From assembly GCA_023391005.1 (NCBI GenBank), contig JAEWBS010000133.1, forward strand, positions 1-27,334: DNA of 27,334 nucleotides, read 5' to 3'. The translations under genes were made by a program, and so were the position numbers. This document shows, in pieces, positions 16,274 to 24,365 of the stretch. How positions within the stretch are numbered: position 1 is the stretch's first letter; every line of letters begins with the position of its first letter. The notes beneath the pieces are model-generated. The model saw nothing but the letters and a program-made list of their open reading frames with translations, was not told the DNA's origin and did not search any database. Source of the stretch: Bacillota bacterium. GTDB lineage: Bacteria > Bacillota > Clostridia > Oscillospirales > Ruminococcaceae.

Positions 16274-19200
16274 ATGGCGAAATTATACGAATCCGCTGTT
16301 GAGGAAATGGCGATAGAGGAACTGCAAAGCCTTGGCTACAGCTATGTTGCTGGCGTTGACCTCGCGCCTGACGCGCCGAACCCCGAACGCAACAGCTACG
16401 GGGAAGTTCTCCTTATGGGGCGGCTTCAATCGGCGCTTGCCAAGCTGAACCCGACCATCCCAGCTGATGTCGTGCAGGGTGCGGCTCGGAAACTGTCTCG
16501 GATAGCTTCCTCGAATCTGCTCGCGGATAACGAGGAGTTCCACCGTATGCTCGTGGACGGCGTTCCCGTGGAGTACCGCAAGGGCAGCGACATCAAGGGC
16601 GACTATGTTCATGTGGTGGACTTCGAGAACCCGCTAAATAATGAGTTCCTCGTGGTTAACCAGTACACAATTATCCAGAACAATAACAACAAGCGTCCCG
16701 ATGTGCTGCTGTTCGTCAACGGCATACCACTCGTCATCTTTGAGTTGAAGAACCCAGCCGATGAGAACGCCACTATACATAAGGCGTTTGACCAGATTCA
16801 AGCGTACAAGTTGGCGATACCGGGGCTGTTCACCTATAACGACATCTGCATTATTTCAGACGGCTTGGAGGCAAAAGCGGGGTCGCTAACCGCCTCCTAT
16901 TCCCGCTTCAGTGCATGGAAGACCAAGGATGGCATTCGGGAAGCCGCCAAGTTCGACGACGAACTCTCCACGCTGGTTCACGGGCTTTGCAATCCCGTGA
17001 CGCTAATTGACTACATACAGAACTTCGTGACCTACGAGAAGACCCAGACGGAAGATAAGGTCACGCATATAGTAAAGGTGGAAACCGTTAAAAAAATCGC
17101 CGCCTACCACCAGTACTACGCCGTCAATAAGGCTGTGGAGCAGACAATCCGCGCAAGCGGCGTAGCCCCCACTGCTATGATGCTACGGGAAGACCCGGCA
17201 AACTATGGATTACCAGCAGCAGCCGACCAGTCAAAGGGTGACCATAAGGCAGGCGTGGTCTGGCATACGCAGGGTGCGGGCAAGTCGCTATCGATGGTGT
17301 TCTACACGGGGAAAATCGTCCGAGCCCTAAGCAACCCGACTATACTTGTCATCAACGACCGAAACGACCTCGATGACCAGTTGTTTGATACCTTTGCGGA
17401 CAACAGCGACCTATTACGGCAACCGCCAAAGCAAGCAGACTCCTGTGAGGAATTGAAAACATTCCTGAAGGTGGCAAGTGGCGGTATTGTCTTCACGACC
17501 ATACAGAAGTTTATCCCCGAAAACAATGCCTCGGTTTATGAACTGCTGTCTTCCCGTGAAAATATCGTAGTTATCGCCGATGAAGCGCACCGCACCCAAT
17601 ATGGATTCAATGCCAAACTCCGCGACATAAAGGAGGATGGCGAGGTCGTCGGGCAGCGAATTGCCTATGGCTTTGCCAAGTACATCCGCGATGCCCTGCC
17701 AAATGCCACGTTCATCGGCTTTACGGGAACACCCGTCGAGAAACAGGATGCCAACACGCCCGCCGTGTTCGGCAACTATATAGATATTTACGACATCGCC
17801 CAAGCGGTAGAGGACAACGTGACCGTCCGCATCTTTTATGAGAGCCGTCTCGCCAAGGTGAATCTCACCGAGGAAGGTAAACGACTCGTGGAACAGTTTG
17901 ATCATGAACTTGACGAGGTCGGTGAAGCTGACGAAGCCACCGCCGCTAAGATTAAATGGGCGAAGTTGGAGGCAATCATCGGTAATCAGGACAGAATGCG
18001 CATTCTTGCAAACGATATCGTTACCCACTTCGAGGAACGTCAGAAAACGTTTGAGGGTAAGGCTCTGGTCGTGGCTATGAGCCGCCGTATCGCAGTCGCC
18101 CTGTATGATGCGATTATAGCCCTTCGTCCTGAGTGGCACAACGACGATTTGGACAAGGGCGTTATCAAGGTAGTTATGACATCGAGCAGTTCCGACGGTG
18201 CGGCCATTCAAAGGCATCATACGACCAAGGCGCAGCGCAAGACCCTCGCCCTCCGTTTGAAAGATGATAACGACCCACTGAAAATCGTTATCGTGCGCGA
18301 TATGTGGCTAACGGGTTTTGACGCCCCGTGCCTGAATACGATGTACATCGACAAGCCGATGAAAGACCACAATCTAATGCAGGCAATCGCCCGTGTGAAC
18401 CGTGTCTTTAAGGACAAACCTGGCGGGCTGATTGTCGACTACATAGGCATTGCTACAAATCTGAAAAAGGCTCTCGGCTTCTATGCGGAAAGCGGCGGCA
18501 AAGGTGTTCCTGCCGAAACGCATCAGAAGGCCGTCGAGATAATGCTTGAGAAAATGGAGGTCGTTCGCGGCATACTCCACGGCTTTGACTATTCGCCGTT
18601 CTTCTCCGGCGCGGTCAAGGACAAGCTGTCGCTAATTCTGAAAGCGGAGGACTTTATTCTTGGAGTGGATGACGTAAAGAACCGTTATGTCCGTGAAGTT
18701 GCCTTGCTGGGGCAGGCATACGCTCTTGCCAAGCCCGACCCAGCCACCTTTGAACACGCCGAAGAGATAGCCTTCTTCCAAGCGGTAAAGGCTCGCCTGA
18801 CAAAGTTCCAAACAGTCGGCGTGGAGCGAGATGAAAGTTACGACTCTGTTATCCGCAACATCGTAAACTCCGCCATCGCCTCAGACCAAGTCGTGGACAT
18901 CTTTAGCGCGGCGGGGCTTGAGAAGCCAGAACTCTCCATCCTTTCAGAGGAATTCCTGAAAGAGATAGAGGGCATGAAATATAAGAACGTCGCCATTGAG
19001 TTGCTGAAGAAGCTGCTAAATGACGAGATAAAGATGCGCTCCAAGCACAACCTCGCTAAGTCAAAGTCATTGATGGAAATGCTGGACGGAGCGATAAAGC
19101 GGTATCAGAACAACCTTCTGACCACTGCTGAAATAATCGAGGAACTCATCCGTATAGCCCGTGAAATAAGTGCCGCCGATAAGCGGGGGCAGGACATGGG

Positions 19201-19504
19201 ACTTTCGGAGGACGAGTTGGCATTTTACGATGCGCTCGAAACAAACGACAGCGCGGTCAGCGTACTCGGCGATGACCAGCTTCGAGCAATTGCCCGCGAG
19301 ATAGCGGACAAGGTGAGCAAGAATGCTACCATCGACTTTGCCATCAAAGAAACGGCTCGCGCCCGTATTATGGTCATTGTCCGCAGGATACTCAACAAAT
19401 ACGGATACCCGCCAGATAAACAAAAGAAAGCTGTAGATTTGGTGATGAAGCAAGCTGAGAACCTTGCTGATATTTGGACTTCAGATAGTGATCGCGTTTT
19501 GTAA
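16274..19504 (+). CDS. hsdR: Type I restriction enzyme HsdR
   Basis: A 1076-residue restriction subunit. The N-terminal nuclease domain has the PD-(D/E)xK residues Asp143 (RPDVLLF) and Glu157-x-Lys159 (FELK). The SF2 translocase follows with Walker A HTQGAGKS (331-338), DEAH (436-439), TGTP (484-487) and QAIARVNRVF in motif VI. The C-terminal 350 residues are the helical region that binds the methyltransferase complex. A GTG at 16268 is in frame, but AGGAGG fits the ATG at 16274 better. Together with the fused M/S protein it makes a complete two-gene type I system that translocates DNA and cuts far from the unmethylated site. It is visibly more GC-rich than ietAS, so the two modules probably came from different sources. 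Confidence 0.95.
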   Translation: MAKLYESAVEEMAIEELQSLGYSYVAGVDLAPDAPNPERNSYGEVLLMGRLQSALAKLNPTIPADVVQGAARKLSRIASSNLLADNEEFHRMLVDGVPVEYRKGSDIKGDYVHVVDFENPLNNEFLVVNQYTIIQNNNNKRPDVLLFVNGIPLVIFELKNPADENATIHKAFDQIQAYKLAIPGLFTYNDICIISDGLEAKAGSLTASYSRFSAWKTKDGIREAAKFDDELSTLVHGLCNPVTLIDYIQNFVTYEKTQTEDKVTHIVKVETVKKIAAYHQYYAVNKAVEQTIRASGVAPTAMMLREDPANYGLPAAADQSKGDHKAGVVWHTQGAGKSLSMVFYTGKIVRALSNPTILVINDRNDLDDQLFDTFADNSDLLRQPPKQADSCEELKTFLKVASGGIVFTTIQKFIPENNASVYELLSSRENIVVIADEAHRTQYGFNAKLRDIKEDGEVVGQRIAYGFAKYIRDALPNATFIGFTGTPVEKQDANTPAVFGNYIDIYDIAQAVEDNVTVRIFYESRLAKVNLTEEGKRLVEQFDHELDEVGEADEATAAKIKWAKLEAIIGNQDRMRILANDIVTHFEERQKTFEGKALVVAMSRRIAVALYDAIIALRPEWHNDDLDKGVIKVVMTSSSSDGAAIQRHHTTKAQRKTLALRLKDDNDPLKIVIVRDMWLTGFDAPCLNTMYIDKPMKDHNLMQAIARVNRVFKDKPGGLIVDYIGIATNLKKALGFYAESGGKGVPAETHQKAVEIMLEKMEVVRGILHGFDYSPFFSGAVKDKLSLILKAEDFILGVDDVKNRYVREVALLGQAYALAKPDPATFEHAEEIAFFQAVKARLTKFQTVGVERDESYDSVIRNIVNSAIASDQVVDIFSAAGLEKPELSILSEEFLKEIEGMKYKNVAIELLKKLLNDEIKMRSKHNLAKSKSLMEMLDGAIKRYQNNLLTTAEIIEELIRIAREISAADKRGQDMGLSEDELAFYDALETNDSAVSVLGDDQLRAIAREIADKVSKNATIDFAIKETARARIMVIVRRILNKYGYPPDKQKKAVDLVMKQAENLADIWTSDSDRVL

Positions 19505-19591
19505 ACTACATACAAAAACGAATATGACAAATACGTTAAAGTTACTGAGACTCCTGCCAACGAACATCAAGCGAAAAAGTCAAACTAAAGA

Positions 19592-19630
19592 AGAGAGGCA
19601 CTATCCCTTACAGGACAGTGTCTCTCTCGT
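19592..19630 (+). terminator. Terminator of the defence operon
   Basis: AGAGAGGCACT (19592-19602) pairs with AGTGTCTCTCT (19617-19627), with one G-U pair and a 14-base loop, followed by CGTTTTA. It is 88 bases after the hsdR stop and lies inside the element, just before attR. No other terminator is visible between 10461 and here, which supports one five-gene transcript. Confidence 0.75.
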
Positions 19631-19660
19631 TTTACCGTATTCAGTTTGCTCTCCGTAAAT

Positions 19661-19705
19661 TGTCCCTATGATACTGTGGACTTGGCGGAAAGCTATGTCT
19701 TTTTT
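19661..19705. other. attR of the integrated element
   Basis: The element arm is 19661-19681 (begins TGTCCCTATGATAC), the presumed core TT is 19682-19683, and the chromosomal arm is 19684-19705 (GGCGGAAAGCTATGTC then a T-run). The element arm mirrors attL at 4431-4451, and the chromosomal arm is the complementary half of the hairpin whose other half is 4411-4428. Joined, the halves form a hairpin followed by TTTTTT, that is, a Rho-independent terminator reading rightward. Confidence 0.72.
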
Positions 19706-19818
19706 AGCAAAGGGTTGCGAAAAGGATTTTTGCTTATTCGTTACCATTAACACCGCCAAAGACTTGTGCAGCTGTTTTAGCGGTCAGACGAAGCCATCGA
19801 CCGCTTTCATCAATTTTA
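19703..19818. repeat. Divergent dispersed repeat (copy B)
   Basis: It resembles 58-170 in the same orientation, sharing GCAAAGGGTT, TGCAG, AGCGGTC and CGAAGCCATCGACC at similar spacing, with several small insertions and substitutions between them. It follows the terminator half-site of attR directly. No coding capacity is apparent. Confidence 0.55.
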
Positions 19819-19918
19819 GGCGGAAATCGTAGCGCATCGGTGAGGGAGGGGGCGTGTGTGGGGGAACCGCAGGTTCCTACCGCACGTTGAGCGAGCATAA
19901 GCGAGCGGATTTTCCGCC
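19819..19918. repeat. Folded 100-base palindromic element (REP-like)
   Basis: GGCGGAAA (19819-19826) pairs with TTTCCGCC (19911-19918) as an outer stem. Inside, GGAACC (19863-19868) pairs perfectly with GGTTCC (19872-19877) around a GCA loop, and the flanks GTGTG/CGCAC extend it. A GAGCGAGCATAAGCGAGCG tract lies on the right arm. The nested structure suggests a mobile palindromic (REP/MITE-like) element or a structured RNA. The stretch 19631-19978 holds no gene. Confidence 0.5.
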
Positions 19919-19978
19919 GCAGCGGTGCACCAAATATATAAAGACCAGTCCGAATTTATCGGGTAATGGTGTAAAAAC

Positions 19979-20764
19979 CTAATATTTTTCAATATGGTTC
20001 TTTTTCAAATTCAGAATAATGGAACCGATGATTGCAGGGATAAGCACAAAGGACAGAAACCTTACAACAAAGAAATTCCCATTTACTTCAATAAGTTTCT
20101 GTATGGGGCCTATTAATTGGATAACTGTCATCATTGCAACATGAAATCCCATTGAAAACCAGATGTTTCCGCTCAACATCCGAAAATATCCCAATAAAAA
20201 TCCAAATCCGGGGATGAAGAGCCATTGATCTATTGAATATAGTGAGCCTATCAAAAAAGCAAACAAAGTGAATAAGACGGTTTGTGCCAGAAGTGCTGCC
20301 CAAGGCGAAAAAACAGCTTCCAGACGAGAATAAAGATAGCCTCTTATAATTTCCTCAGGAAAAGCCTCTATAAAAAATACTGCAACGAGCAGGACAAGGA
20401 ATCTCAAAATCAAAGTGGTTGATTCGGCCTGCAAAACTATTGCAACCTGTCCTGCCGATATAAAAGCATATATGCTTATTACAGCAGGAATTATCCAGCA
20501 CAGAAAACCGAAACTAAGGTCTTTCAAATGGCTGGGAACTGCTTTTTTCTCTGAAAAAGAGTTTGTTCTCCTCTCAGTGTGAAGCATAACAATCATAAGC
20601 ACACAGATTAAAACCGAAAGAAAGAGACCTGCGGCAATGTGCCAAAATACATTATATGCAAATTTCTGAGTATCAAAAAATATGAATGTTAATCGCCATA
20701 TTACAATCGACAAAACAAAAACAAGTATAGCCTTTCCGATTGACTTTGCTTTTTCAGTTTTCAA
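19979..20764 (-). CDS. CPBP-family intramembrane protease-like protein
   Basis: A 261-residue membrane protein with about eight hydrophobic segments. Motif 1 of the CPBP (Abi/Rce1-like) family is clear: FPEEIIRGYLYS with Glu137, Glu138 and Arg141. Motif 3 is the His of SMGFHVAMM (His208). The motif 2 FxxxH histidine is not obvious: the equivalent helix reads LFTLFAFL. Activity is therefore uncertain. Members process membrane peptides or give bacteriocin self-protection. The start is TTG at 20764, chosen because GAGGTGA precedes it by four bases and no ATG is available before the first membrane helix. It lies just outside attR. Confidence 0.8.
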   Translation of the reverse strand: MKTEKAKSIGKAILVFVLSIVIWRLTFIFFDTQKFAYNVFWHIAAGLFLSVLICVLMIVMLHTERRTNSFSEKKAVPSHLKDLSFGFLCWIIPAVISIYAFISAGQVAIVLQAESTTLILRFLVLLVAVFFIEAFPEEIIRGYLYSRLEAVFSPWAALLAQTVLFTLFAFLIGSLYSIDQWLFIPGFGFLLGYFRMLSGNIWFSMGFHVAMMTVIQLIGPIQKLIEVNGNFFVVRFLSFVLIPAIIGSIILNLKKNHIEKY

Positions 20765-20875
20765 AGATTCACCTCTTTCCCATCAGTATAATATATTGAA
20801 GCCAACAGCAAATTCCTGTTTGCATTTATCCTGTATGAAAGCTTGCATTTATAGTACCAAATTTTTGTGCATAAA

Positions 20876-20917
20876 GAAAGACATACTTTCCCCTTGGTGG
20901 AGAAACTATGTCTTTTT
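20876..20917 (-). terminator. Hairpin after tRNA-Leu, related to the rebuilt attB
   Basis: On the plus strand GAAAGACATACTTTCCCC, TT and GGTGGAGAAACTATGTC followed by TTTTT form an imperfect hairpin with T-rich flanks on both strands; on the minus strand it follows the tRNA CCA end directly and ends TATGTCTTTCTTT. The first 20 bases match the left half of the rebuilt element target at 18 positions, and the right half matches except for two substitutions and one extra base. It is both the likely tRNA terminator and a potential second integration site. Confidence 0.75.
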
Positions 20918-21001
20918 GGTGCGGGTAACAGGGGTCGAACCTGCACATCGCAAGATACCAGATCCTAAATCTGGCGCGTCTGCCAATTCCGCCATACCCG
21001 C
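20917..21001 (-). tRNA. tRNA-Leu, anticodon UAG
   Basis: The minus strand forms a class II cloverleaf of 85 bases including encoded CCA: acceptor GCGGGTA...TACCCGC, a D arm with TGGCAGACGCG, anticodon stem CCAGA/TCTGG around the loop TTTAGGA (anticodon TAG, reading CUA), a short variable arm typical of leucine tRNAs, and a T arm with GGTTCGACCCC. An extended -10 lies 53 bases upstream. Confidence 0.95.
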
Positions 21002-21053
21002 AAATATTAATAACAGCTCGTCCTTCTAGGGAGAGACGTCTGCCACGCGCTAT

Positions 21054-21062
21054 ATTATACCA
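21054..21062 (-). promoter_or_regulatory. Extended -10 promoter of tRNA-Leu
   Basis: The minus strand reads TGGTATAAT, an extended -10 (TGn plus perfect TATAAT at 21054-21059). No good -35 is visible at 17 bp, which an extended -10 can tolerate. A perfect AACCCC/GGGGTT inverted repeat lies immediately upstream. Confidence 0.6.
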
Positions 21063-21283
21063 CAACCCCGCTGTAAACGGAAGGGGTTAAATACTTTTTA
21101 CACCATACAAAGCCTCAATATCCATTAGAAATAAAAGCTTCGCATCAAGCAATGGTGTTACTGCCGATACGGCAGCGCTTTCGCTCCAAATGGATCCCCT
21201 CAAATTATCGGTAATATAGCAATAAGCGGTGTTGCATCGACGTTGATGCGAATCATACACTAAAGGATTTAGGGTCTTAAACA

Positions 21284-21311
21284 TTGACGGAGCAGATTTC
21301 TGCCCCGTCAA
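21284..21311 (-). terminator. Hairpin terminator of the M42-GNAT-MGL operon
   Basis: TTGACGGAGCAGA (21284-21296) pairs with TCTGCCCCGTCAA (21299-21311), a nearly perfect 13-bp stem with one G-U pair on the minus strand, 33 bases after the PLP enzyme stop. The following TGTTTAAG gives only a short U-tract. The remaining stretch to the tRNA promoter shows no credible gene. Confidence 0.65.
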
Positions 21312-21343
21312 ATGCTCACTGCCCGTCTTCAACACGATAACAG

Positions 21344-22612
21344 CTATCTTTCCCGCTGCTTTTTGCGCATGCGGTCAGCCGCCAGCAAAATACCGGCCTT
21401 GCCGGTCGGGTAGGTCAGTCCGCCTTGCAGCCAGACCGCAAACGGCTCACGCATCGGCGCGTCGGCCGAGAGCTCAATCGACGCCCCCAGCGTAAAGGCC
21501 CCCGCCGCCATAATCACCTTGCTGTCGTAGCCCGGCATGTCCCACGGCTCGGGTGCCGCCATAGAATCAATCGGCGAGCCGGACTGTATGCCCTCACAAA
21601 ACGCGACAAGCGCCTCAGGCGTTTTAAGCGCGATCGCCTGAATAATATCGTGCCGAATGTCGTTGGCCTTAGGGAAGGTCTCAAAGCCCATTTCTTCAAA
21701 CAGCGCCGCCGCAAATACCGCTGTTTTAAGCGCGGCGGCGACGGTGGTGGGGGCCATGAACAGGCCCATATACATGCTGCGCAGCTCGTCCAGCGAGCAG
21801 CCGACCTCGCGCCCGGTGCCGGGCGTGGTCAGGCGGCAAGCGCAGCGCTCGATCACATCCTGCCGGCCCGCGAGATAGCCACCGGTTCTGGCAATGCCGC
21901 CGCCCGGATTTTTAATCAGCGAGCCGACCATCAGGTCGGCGCCAAGCGCCGCCGGTTCAACCGTCTCGACAAACTCACCGTAGCAGTTGTCCACCATGAC
22001 GACTATATTGGAATTCGCCTGTTTGACCGCCTTGATCGCCTCACCGATCTCGGCCACCGACAGCGACGGGCGCAGGCTGTACCCGCGCGAGCGCTGTATG
22101 TATGCGACTTTGGCGGTCTCAGCGGCTTTGGCTGCCGTTTGAAGGTCAATCTGCCCCTCTAAAAGCTCAATTTGCGCATATCGCACGCCGAAGTCGCGCA
22201 ACGAGCCCTCGTCCCGACCATTGTCACGGATGCCGATGACCTCCTCAAGCGTGTCATAGGGCTTGCCGGTCAGCGACAGCAGCAAATCGCCCGGGCGCAA
22301 CAGTCCGAACAGTCCCACCGTCAGCGCGTGGGTGCCCGAGACAAAGCTGTGGCGCACCAGCGCGTCCTCGGCGCCCATTGCCTGCGCAAACACGCGATCG
22401 AGCGCGTCGCGGCCCATGTCGCCGTAGCCGTAGCCGGTGCTGCCGCTCAGGTGCGATGCCATAATGCCGTTGTCGATGAAGGCTTTGAGCACCTTCATGC
22501 CGTTGTACTGCTCGTTTTGCTCTATTATAGCAAAGGCGGACGCAGCCTTTTGCTCAGCCCGCTGCGCCAGTTCTAAAATCTCGGAGTCTATTGGAAAAAC
22601 CGGTTGTATCAT
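21344..22612 (-). CDS. Methionine gamma-lyase family PLP enzyme
   Basis: A 422-residue cytoplasmic fold-type I PLP enzyme of the Met_gamma_lyase family (formerly 'aluminium resistance protein'). The N-terminal part has HLSGSTGYGYGDMGRDALD (54-72). VDNCYGEF (207-214) carries the cofactor-contacting aspartate 208. SLIKNPGGG (231-239) carries Lys234, the likely Schiff-base lysine. Then follow GGYLAGR and TPGTGREVG. The family is widespread in Firmicutes; its physiological reaction is not well defined despite the name. GAGGA lies eight bases before the ATG, which overlaps the GNAT stop by four bases (ATGA). It is the last gene of the operon. Confidence 0.88.
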   Translation of the reverse strand: MIQPVFPIDSEILELAQRAEQKAASAFAIIEQNEQYNGMKVLKAFIDNGIMASHLSGSTGYGYGDMGRDALDRVFAQAMGAEDALVRHSFVSGTHALTVGLFGLLRPGDLLLSLTGKPYDTLEEVIGIRDNGRDEGSLRDFGVRYAQIELLEGQIDLQTAAKAAETAKVAYIQRSRGYSLRPSLSVAEIGEAIKAVKQANSNIVVMVDNCYGEFVETVEPAALGADLMVGSLIKNPGGGIARTGGYLAGRQDVIERCACRLTTPGTGREVGCSLDELRSMYMGLFMAPTTVAAALKTAVFAAALFEEMGFETFPKANDIRHDIIQAIALKTPEALVAFCEGIQSGSPIDSMAAPEPWDMPGYDSKVIMAAGAFTLGASIELSADAPMREPFAVWLQGGLTYPTGKAGILLAADRMRKKQRER

Positions 22613-23355
22613 GCAGGGTTCCTCTTTTCTGTGATAATCAGGCGTTGCGGCAGCGCCTCAAAACCTGCCTTTTGATAAAACGCCGTAAGCGCTTCGGATT
22701 GCGCCACCGTATAAATCGTCCTCCCTTGCAGCGTGGAATGGGTTCTGACCGCGTGTAACAACTGGAGGCCCAACCCCTCGCCACGCCGCTCGGGCAGCAC
22801 CGCGACTGACGACAGATAGGCGCTGCACCGTCCCTTGGCCGTAATGCAAGCGACGGCTGCATCATCGTACAAAAACGCTTCGGCCCGCCCAACATTGCGG
22901 CGGCGAGTCATATCCGAAAGCCACGGCAGATAGTCGGCCTCGCGTGCAAACTGCGCGTTGCTTGTGCATAAAAGCTCAAAACAACGGCGCAGATCGATAT
23001 CGGTTCGGAGGTTTTTAGGGGATGACGTGCCTGCGCCCGTGCAGCGCAGCAGCGGATAGCCTTGAGCTTGCCACCCCGCAGGGACATGGCGCTGCTCGTC
23101 CCACCGCGATATTGATTCGATGCGGTTGACGCCGAGCAGCTCTGCAAAGGGAAACAGCGCGTCAAAATCAGGATCACCGACGACCAGCAGCGTGTTGCCA
23201 AAACGGCAAAGCACGCCGCCCGCATCACTTCGATACCAGTCGAGTGCACCGGGCAGCGCGCGGTAACAGGCATTCAGCGTCTGCATGCGGCAGCCGATTG
23301 GCATCTCAGCGTCCGGCGTTTTAAGCGGCGGCATGCGGTCGCAATAGGCAATCAC
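22609..23355 (-). CDS. GNAT-family N-acetyltransferase
   Basis: A 248-residue protein with a C-terminal GNAT acetyl-CoA-binding domain (about 130-240): LSSVAVLPERRGEGLGLQLL (181-200) is motif A, and ALTAFYQKAGFE (222-233) contains the usual catalytic-region tyrosine. The N-terminal 125 residues (FPFAELLGVNRIE, WDEQ) are less conserved. The start is a GTG at 23355 overlapping the upstream stop by four bases (GTGA); I see no separate ribosome binding site, so translation probably depends on coupling. The acceptor substrate is unknown; its place between peptidases and a PLP enzyme suggests amino acids or peptides. Confidence 0.85.
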   Translation of the reverse strand: MIAYCDRMPPLKTPDAEMPIGCRMQTLNACYRALPGALDWYRSDAGGVLCRFGNTLLVVGDPDFDALFPFAELLGVNRIESISRWDEQRHVPAGWQAQGYPLLRCTGAGTSSPKNLRTDIDLRRCFELLCTSNAQFAREADYLPWLSDMTRRRNVGRAEAFLYDDAAVACITAKGRCSAYLSSVAVLPERRGEGLGLQLLHAVRTHSTLQGRTIYTVAQSEALTAFYQKAGFEALPQRLIITEKRNPA

Positions 23356-24365
23356 AGTCGGGCCAGCGGGTCGATAACCGCCGAAAGCAGCTGCTTGGTC
23401 GCTATCACATCCTGCATGGCCGCCACGCAGGAAGCGCTGTGCAGGTAGCGACAGGGCACCGAAATGGCCATCGTCTTAGCCCCCGCGCCCGCGCGGGAGA
23501 CAACGCGAGCCTCATTGCCGCCAAAAACACCTTCTTTGGTCTGGATAACAATGCCGCGCTCTTCGGCGACATTAAAGGCCAGCGCGTACAATTCGCGATC
23601 GTAGAGCGTCCCCTTGTCGGCAAAGGATACGACGGGCCCTTTTTTGAGCGAACAAACCACCTTATCGGCAGAGGCGCCCTCGATGTCGCCCGCCGTGGTC
23701 GTCTCAAGAATAATTGCAATCTCGGGCGCGCATGAATTGGCCGCCGCCGTCGCACCAAACAGCGACGATTCCTCGCCACAGGTGAAGACACCGGTCAGCT
23801 CCCACGGGCAGTCGGAGCAGAGCAGATCAATAAGCAGCGCGCAGCCGATGCGGTCATCCAGCGCGCGGGAGAGCAGCAGCCCCTCGCCAAATTCGCAGAA
23901 CGGCGCGTCAAAGCAGGCCGCGTCGCCGAGACTGACGACCGAGGCCGCCTCCTCTTTTGAGGACGCGCCAATATCAATATAAAGCCCGTCGGCCTTGAGC
24001 TCGGCTTCGCGCTCGTCATCCTCAAGATGATGCCATGCCTTGGCCCCGATGACGCCCAGAATACCGGCATCCCCAATGCGCACCCGGCGGCCATGCAGCA
24101 CGCGCGGGTCAATGCCGATCGGCGAAAATTTCAGCAGCCCCTCACCGGTGATGGCGGTGACCAGCATGCCCACCTCGTCCATGTGGGCGAACAGGACAAT
24201 TTTTTTATTGGGGCGCTCGCCACGCTTGACGGCAATCAGATTGCCGAGCGGATCGACGGTCAGATCACACCTGCCGGACAGCCGCTGCTCGATGACAGCG
24301 CGGACGCGTCCCTCATCACCCGAGATGCCCCGCTCGGCGCAAAGCGCTTGAATTAGCTGTTGCAT
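23352..24365 (-). CDS. M42-family metallopeptidase, copy 2 of the operon
   Basis: A 337-residue dinuclear metalloaminopeptidase-like protein of the M42 (FrvX/PepA-like) family. Metal and catalytic motifs are present: AHMDEVG (His61, Asp63), SRALDDRIG (Asp169), CGEESSLFGA (Glu197, Glu198) and YLHSAS near the C-terminus as the last histidine ligand. The usual QEEVGLRGA is altered to GEESSLFGA, so substrate preference may differ from its neighbour. GGAGGTGG lies before the ATG, which overlaps the previous stop region by 13 bases. Family members trim acidic or neutral residues from peptides, often as dodecamers. Confidence 0.9.
   Translation of the reverse strand: MQQLIQALCAERGISGDEGRVRAVIEQRLSGRCDLTVDPLGNLIAVKRGERPNKKIVLFAHMDEVGMLVTAITGEGLLKFSPIGIDPRVLHGRRVRIGDAGILGVIGAKAWHHLEDDEREAELKADGLYIDIGASSKEEAASVVSLGDAACFDAPFCEFGEGLLLSRALDDRIGCALLIDLLCSDCPWELTGVFTCGEESSLFGATAAANSCAPEIAIILETTTAGDIEGASADKVVCSLKKGPVVSFADKGTLYDRELYALAFNVAEERGIVIQTKEGVFGGNEARVVSRAGAGAKTMAISVPCRYLHSASCVAAMQDVIATKQLLSAVIDPLARL

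Larger units (their letters stand above)
4431..19683. mobile_element. 15.25-kb serine-recombinase element carrying a defence operon
   Basis: The element is bounded by attL (TT at 4429-4430) and attR (TT at 19682-19683). The recombinase gene lies at the left end and is followed by a module of small mobile-element proteins and a replication-initiator-like gene, all on the minus strand. The right two thirds, on the plus strand, are a defence operon. No relaxase, VirD4/VirB or other transfer gene is visible, so it is either a non-conjugative integrated element, an element mobilised in trans, or a remnant of a larger Tn1549/Tn4451-like element. Base composition shifts sharply between modules: AT-rich ietAS versus more GC-rich hsdR. 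Confidence 0.75.

Noticed and set aside
4411..19705. Composite transposon with terminal inverted repeats
   Set aside because: No DDE transposase is present; the inverted similarity is explained by symmetric att sites of the serine recombinase beside the left end.
21087..21335. 82-residue minus-strand open frame after the PLP enzyme
   Set aside because: It begins with GTG without a good ribosome binding site, contains the strong hairpin at 21284-21311, and has no recognisable fold.
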